From assembly GCA_023415515.1 (NCBI GenBank), contig JAEZKH010000166.1:1-26668 (forward strand): DNA of 26,668 bases, read 5' to 3'. Positions 21,650-26,668 of this stretch are shown here, in pieces. The first letter of the stretch is position 1, and each line of letters opens with the position of its first letter. Both the position numbers and the translations under genes were made by a program. Below the pieces are notes generated by a model. The model saw nothing but the letters and a program-made list of their open reading frames with translations. It had not been told where the DNA came from and did not search any database. The stretch comes from Actinomycetes bacterium. Lineage in GTDB: Bacteria; Actinomycetota; Actinomycetes; Mycobacteriales; Mycobacteriaceae.

Positions 21650-22501
21650 TTAGAACCTGCAGAACCTGATGTCGGAGGCCAGAATTGCCTTCGCGCCGAT
21701 GGCCGCCAGCCGATCCATGATCGCGTTCACGTCCCTGCGGGGCACCAGTGCGCGCACCGCAACCCAGGCGGGATCCGCCAGCGGCGCAATCGTCGGCGAC
21801 TCCAACCCCGGGGTGACCGCAGTGGCCGCATCGAGCACGGTGCGCGGACAGTCATAGTCCAGCATCAGGTACTGCTGACCGAACACCACGCCCTGGACGC
21901 GTGCGGCCAATTGGTCACGGGCAGAGGCGTTGTCGGCCGCAGGCTCGCTGTGTTCGATCAGCACCGCCTCCGAATCGCACAGCGACTCGCCGAACGCGAC
22001 AAGGCCGTGCAGGCCCAGCGTGCGGCCTGAGCCCACGACGTCGGCGATGGCGTCGGCTACCCCGAGCGCGACTGAGATCTCGACGGCGCCGTCGAGTCGG
22101 ATGACGGTCGCCTCGACACCGTTGGCGGCGAGGTCTTTTCGGACCAGGTTCGGAAACGCGGTGGCGATGCGCTTGCCGGCGAGGTCTGCGACCGTCCACT
22201 CCCGGCCCCGCGGGGCGGCATAGCGGAACGTCGACGAGCCGAAGCCCAACGCCAGCCGTTCGCGCACAGGGGCGTCGGACTCGGCGGCCAGGTCCCGTCC
22301 GGTGATGCCGAAATCCAGCTGGCCTGAGCCGACGTAGATCGCGATGTCCTTGGGCCGCAGGAAGAAGAACTCGACGTTGTTGACCGGGTCGATGACGGTC
22401 AGGTCCTTCTGGTCGGAGCGGCGCCGATAGCCCGCCTCGGAGAGAATCTCAGCGGCCGGTTCACTCAGCGTGCCCTTGTTGGGTACCGCGACCCGCAGCA
22501 T
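21650..22501 (-). CDS. hisG: ATP phosphoribosyltransferase, long form
   Basis: First enzyme of histidine synthesis: ATP and PRPP give phosphoribosyl-ATP. 283 aa from the ATG at 22501 (MLRVAVPNKG, as in M. tuberculosis); a GTG at 22510 overlapping the hisE stop is the alternative and adds three residues. Catalytic domains carry VPNKGTLSEPA, FFFLRPKDIAIYVGSG, LDFGITGRDL and the PRPP loop in GVADAIADVVGSGRTL. The C-terminal regulatory domain that binds histidine as feedback inhibitor is present (ALVPRRDVNAIMDRLAAIGAKAILASDIRFCRF), so it is the long, HisZ-independent form. It follows hisE immediately. Confidence 0.98.
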   Translation of the reverse strand: MLRVAVPNKGTLSEPAAEILSEAGYRRRSDQKDLTVIDPVNNVEFFFLRPKDIAIYVGSGQLDFGITGRDLAAESDAPVRERLALGFGSSTFRYAAPRGREWTVADLAGKRIATAFPNLVRKDLAANGVEATVIRLDGAVEISVALGVADAIADVVGSGRTLGLHGLVAFGESLCDSEAVLIEHSEPAADNASARDQLAARVQGVVFGQQYLMLDYDCPRTVLDAATAVTPGLESPTIAPLADPAWVAVRALVPRRDVNAIMDRLAAIGAKAILASDIRFCRF

Positions 22502-22506
22502 GCCGT

Positions 22507-22788
22507 TCACAGCTTGCCGTAGACGTCGTCGAGGGTCAGGCCGCGGGCGATCATCAGCACCTGCGTCCAGTACAGCAACTGGCTGATCTCCTCGGCGAGC
22601 GCCTCGTCGCCCTCGTGCTCGGCGGCAAGCCAGACCTCGCCGGCCTCCTCGAGGATCTTCTTGCCGAGGCCGTGCACGCCGCCGTCCAGCGCGGCCGCCG
22701 TGCCGCTGCCGTCGGGCCGGGTCCGCGCCTTTTCGCTGAGTTCGGCGAACAGCGCGTCGAAGGTCTTCACGGCCTGCGATTGTTCCAC
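22507..22788 (-). CDS. hisE: Phosphoribosyl-ATP pyrophosphohydrolase
   Basis: Second step of histidine synthesis, removing pyrophosphate from phosphoribosyl-ATP; 93 aa, the same length as in M. tuberculosis. Start GTG at 22788 (MEQSQAVKTFDALFAEL). The all-alpha MazG-like fold shows the metal-binding motif EEAGEVWLAAEHEGDEALAEEISQ, followed by LLYWTQVLMIARGLTLDDVY. It is a stand-alone HisE, not fused to HisI. Its stop is within a few bases of the hisG start. A sugar permease gene ends 49 bases upstream on the same strand; no clear ribosome-binding site is seen before the GTG. Confidence 0.97.
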   Translation of the reverse strand: MEQSQAVKTFDALFAELSEKARTRPDGSGTAAALDGGVHGLGKKILEEAGEVWLAAEHEGDEALAEEISQLLYWTQVLMIARGLTLDDVYGKL

Positions 22789-22837
22789 GTGGCAGATGCC
22801 GCGGTCACGCGGGTTTGTGTCGGCTCGATGGGGCGCC

Positions 22838-24310
22838 CTATGTGCTCGCAGGCTTGGGCTCGTGCAGCACGTCGGCGTGCATGTCCTCGAGCGACACGCC
22901 CTTGGTCTCCATCACCCACCGCCACACGAAAAGGCCCGACAGCACGGCGCACAGCCCGTAGAAGCCGTAGGCCAGTCCGAGGTGTTCACGCAGGCCCGGG
23001 AACGTGACCGTGATCAGCCAATTTGCTGCCCATTGTCCCGCCGCCGCCAAGCCGAGCGCGGCCGCGCGGATGCGGTTGGGGAACATCTCACCCAACAGCA
23101 CCCAGACCACCGGACCCCACGACATTCCGAACGCAACGACGAACAGGTTCGCCGCAATCAGCGCGACCCACCCCGACGCTCCAGGAAGACTGGGATTGCC
23201 GTCTGCCCCAACCGTCGCGTTGCCGAAGACGACCGCCATCGTGATCAGCGTGATGGCCATCCCGGTCGATCCGATGAGCAGCAGCGGTTTGCGACCGATC
23301 TTGTCGATCAGCGCGATGGCGATCAACGTCGTCAGTACGTTGATGACGGACGTGATCACGGTGTTGATCGCCGCTACGTCGGCGCTGTACCCGACGGCCT
23401 GCCAGAGCACGTTGGAGTAATAGAAGATCACGTTGATGCCGACGAACTGCTGGAATATCGAGAGGCCAAGACCGACCCAGACGATTCCGTAGATGCCGCC
23501 GGTCGGCTTGCGCAGATCCCGCCAGGACGGCTTGTCCTCGCGCTCCAGCGTGTCCCGGATGCGCGTGATGGTGATCTCCAGGTTCTTCTGCCCGAGCAGC
23601 GTGCTCAGCACCTTGCGAGCTTCCGGAATACGGTGACTGGCAACCAGATACCGCGGTGATTCCGGGATGGTGAACGCCAACGCCCCGTACAGCACGGCTG
23701 GCACCGCCATCGCCAGGAACATCCAGCGCCACGCGTCGAGTCCGAACCACAGCGGTTCGTTCGGCCCCCCCGCCACGTACTGCAGCAACCAGTTCACCGC
23801 GAACGACAGGAAGATGCCCGACACGATGGCGAGCTGCTGCAGTGACCCCAGCCGGCCCCGGATGCCCGGCGGCGAGGTTTCCGCGATGTATGCAGGCGCG
23901 ATCACCGATGCGACGCCGACGCCGATGCCGCCGACGATGCGGAAGAGCACGACGGCCCAGACCTCGTGGGCGAAACCGGTGCCGAACGCGCTGACCAGGA
24001 ACAGCACCGCCGCGATCTTCATGACGGCGATGCGGCCGATCTTGTCAGCGATCCGGCCCGCGGTCATGGCGCCCGCCGCGGCGCCGAGCAGCGCTGATGC
24101 CACGGCGAAGCCGAGCTCGGCGTTGCCGATGCCGAAGTCTTCCTGAATCGAGTCCACCGCACCGTTGATCACGGCGCTGTCGTAACCGAACAGCAGGCCG
24201 CCGAGGGCGGCCACCGAGGCGATCCTGACTGCGGTCTTACCGGATGAGAAGTCTTCGTCGGCGATCGGTAACGACGATTCGCCGCCTGCGGGTGCATTGG
24301 ATCCTGCCAT
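22838..24310 (-). CDS. glcP: GlcP-like MFS glucose/sugar permease
   Basis: Sugar:proton symporter of the major facilitator superfamily, 490 aa with 12 predicted membrane helices. The ATG at 24310 has AAAGGGAC upstream. Sugar-porter signatures are GGLLFGYDSAVINGA in helix 1, GRIADKIGR after helix 2, PPGIRGRLGSLQQLAIVSG before helix 5, PESPRYL after helix 6, QQFVGINVIFYYS in helix 7 and DKIGRKPLL, then ETKG at the end. By eye it is close to GlcP of Streptomyces coelicolor, and M. smegmatis has a GlcP near metH, so glucose is the likely substrate. A CRP-type palindrome lies 24 bases before the start. It lies in the place of the PPE gene between hisE and metH in M. tuberculosis. Confidence 0.9.
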   Translation of the reverse strand: MAGSNAPAGGESSLPIADEDFSSGKTAVRIASVAALGGLLFGYDSAVINGAVDSIQEDFGIGNAELGFAVASALLGAAAGAMTAGRIADKIGRIAVMKIAAVLFLVSAFGTGFAHEVWAVVLFRIVGGIGVGVASVIAPAYIAETSPPGIRGRLGSLQQLAIVSGIFLSFAVNWLLQYVAGGPNEPLWFGLDAWRWMFLAMAVPAVLYGALAFTIPESPRYLVASHRIPEARKVLSTLLGQKNLEITITRIRDTLEREDKPSWRDLRKPTGGIYGIVWVGLGLSIFQQFVGINVIFYYSNVLWQAVGYSADVAAINTVITSVINVLTTLIAIALIDKIGRKPLLLIGSTGMAITLITMAVVFGNATVGADGNPSLPGASGWVALIAANLFVVAFGMSWGPVVWVLLGEMFPNRIRAAALGLAAAGQWAANWLITVTFPGLREHLGLAYGFYGLCAVLSGLFVWRWVMETKGVSLEDMHADVLHEPKPAST

Positions 24311-24333
24311 GGGCGTCCCTTTCGCAACGGTGC

Positions 24334-24347
24334 GTGATCCGGGTCAC
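24334..24347. promoter_or_regulatory. CRP-type operator in front of the sugar permease
   Basis: GTGATCCGGGTCAC is a GTGA-N6-TCAC palindrome with an added TC/GG interior close to the E. coli CRP consensus. It is centred about 30 bases upstream of the permease start, in an 82-base gap after the HAD gene. The position suggests direct control by a CRP/FNR-type regulator; a GntR-type protein is an alternative binder. Confidence 0.5.
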
Positions 24348-24392
24348 TTGAGTACCCCCGTCATACCACTGGCAAGCACGCTGCGTGGGCAG

Positions 24393-25076
24393 TTAGGCCG
24401 ACCGTTCCGCGGCGTCGTCGGTCAGCCTGGCATGGATGGCACGCAGGTCAGCGGGGCCGACGCCGGCCAGCGAGGAAACATGCCTTCGCCTGCCGCCTGC
24501 GGGCACGTCGACGTCGTTGGGCACCACCAGAACCGGGCAGCCCGCCTCCTCGGCGGCGGTGGTGCCGGTGACGGAGTCTTCGATGGCCAGGCAGTCCTCC
24601 GGCGCCAGCCCCAGCAAGAAGGCTGCGCGCAGATAGGGATCGGGCGCGGGTTTGCCGCTGCGCACCTCGTCACCACATACGCTGACCGAAAAATACTCCC
24701 GCCCAATGCCGTTCAGCGCGCGCTCGGTCAGCGCGCGCTCGGTGTTGGTGACCAGCGCGACCGGCGTGCCCTCGGCGGCAAGCGCGTCCAACATCTCCTT
24801 GGCGCCGTCACACCACGGCAGGCCTCGGTCGAACAGCTCGGCGGTGTAATCGTTGAGCCAGCGGCTGGACTCGGCCATCGCGTCGCGATCGTGTTCGAGG
24901 CCGAGGTCGGTGTAGACGATGCGCATCGTGTTCTCGGCAACGCTGCCGACCATCGAGGCGCGCACCGCCGGTGTCAGTTCGCCGCCGAGCTTCTCGTACA
25001 GCGCGGCAAGCGAGACATCCCACACCTTCTCGGAATCGACAAGCGTGCCGTCCATGTCACACAGCACCGCCTTCAT
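24393..25076 (-). CDS. HAD subfamily IA phosphatase/phosphoglucomutase-like
   Basis: 227 aa. ATG at 25076, 20 bases after the metH stop, so it is probably cotranscribed with metH; the open frame continues upstream inside metH but is not protein-like there. HAD motifs: I DMDGTLVDS (7-15, nucleophile and acid/base Asp), II VTNT, III Lys in RSGKPAPDPYL, IV AIEDSVTGTTAAEEAG. The alpha-helical cap between motif I and II (about 16-85) is of the beta-PGM/GPH kind. Substrates of this group are small sugar or nucleotide phosphates; none can be named. It lies between metH and the sugar permease. Confidence 0.9.
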   Translation of the reverse strand: MKAVLCDMDGTLVDSEKVWDVSLAALYEKLGGELTPAVRASMVGSVAENTMRIVYTDLGLEHDRDAMAESSRWLNDYTAELFDRGLPWCDGAKEMLDALAAEGTPVALVTNTERALTERALNGIGREYFSVSVCGDEVRSGKPAPDPYLRAAFLLGLAPEDCLAIEDSVTGTTAAEEAGCPVLVVPNDVDVPAGGRRRHVSSLAGVGPADLRAIHARLTDDAAERSA

Positions 25077-25096
25077 TGCGCCACAGCGTTTCTCAC

Positions 25097-26668
<1,572 letters not shown>

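Overview
The window is high-GC actinobacterial DNA from a rapidly growing mycobacterium (Mycolicibacterium type). The evidence is an MspA-type octameric porin, which is restricted to fast growers and relatives, the proteasomal ATPase Mpa ending in GQYL, MTB12/LppK-type secreted antigens, long-form HisG and TrmI. Compared from memory with M. tuberculosis, the block from about 10.4 kb to the right edge follows Rv2113-Rv2114-mpa-lppK-Rv2117-trmI-Rv2119 ... Rv2120c-hisG-hisE ... metH. Extra genes are inserted after the Rv2119 homologue and again between hisE and metH, where M. tuberculosis has a PPE gene.

Left region (1-7275): a sulfonate (taurine) uptake and dissimilation cluster. The tail of a phosphonatase-like HAD hydrolase precedes a plus-strand operon for an ABC transporter (permease, lipoprotein binding protein, ATPase) and phosphate acetyltransferase. 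A class III aminotransferase resembling taurine:pyruvate aminotransferase lies convergent to it and is divergently transcribed from a MocR/TauR-like regulator. Transporter, aminotransferase and Pta together imply taurine -> sulfoacetaldehyde -> acetyl phosphate -> acetyl-CoA. The expected middle enzyme (Xsc) is not in the window.

Middle region (7276-10373): a structured 419-base gap (CRP-type half-site cluster, tandem hairpins, a stem-loop holding both a Shine-Dalgarno and an anti-Shine-Dalgarno sequence) leads into the MspA-type porin. Ten bases after it comes an OmpR-type response regulator, whose 3' end overlaps by 40 bases a histidine kinase on the opposite strand. This porin/two-component locus is the most interesting system here.

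Conserved core (10423-17451): a polytopic membrane protein, an unknown 209-aa protein, mpa, two tandem MTB12-family exported proteins, a DUF503 protein, the tRNA m1A58 methyltransferase and a RecB-family Fe-S nuclease.

Accessory insert (17448-21081): a thioesterase-like protein, a probably leaderless ArsR regulator with a 14-base palindromic operator, an AHSA1/SRPBCC protein, a flavodoxin, and a convergent mercuric-reductase-like flavoprotein whose 3' end overlaps the flavodoxin gene.

Right region (19696-26668): an uninterrupted minus-strand run metH (partial) - HAD phosphatase - GlcP-like sugar permease - hisE - hisG - DUF4126 membrane protein - FAD oxidoreductase. A CRP-type palindrome sits in front of the sugar permease. 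No tRNA, rRNA, CRISPR array, insertion sequence or prophage was seen.
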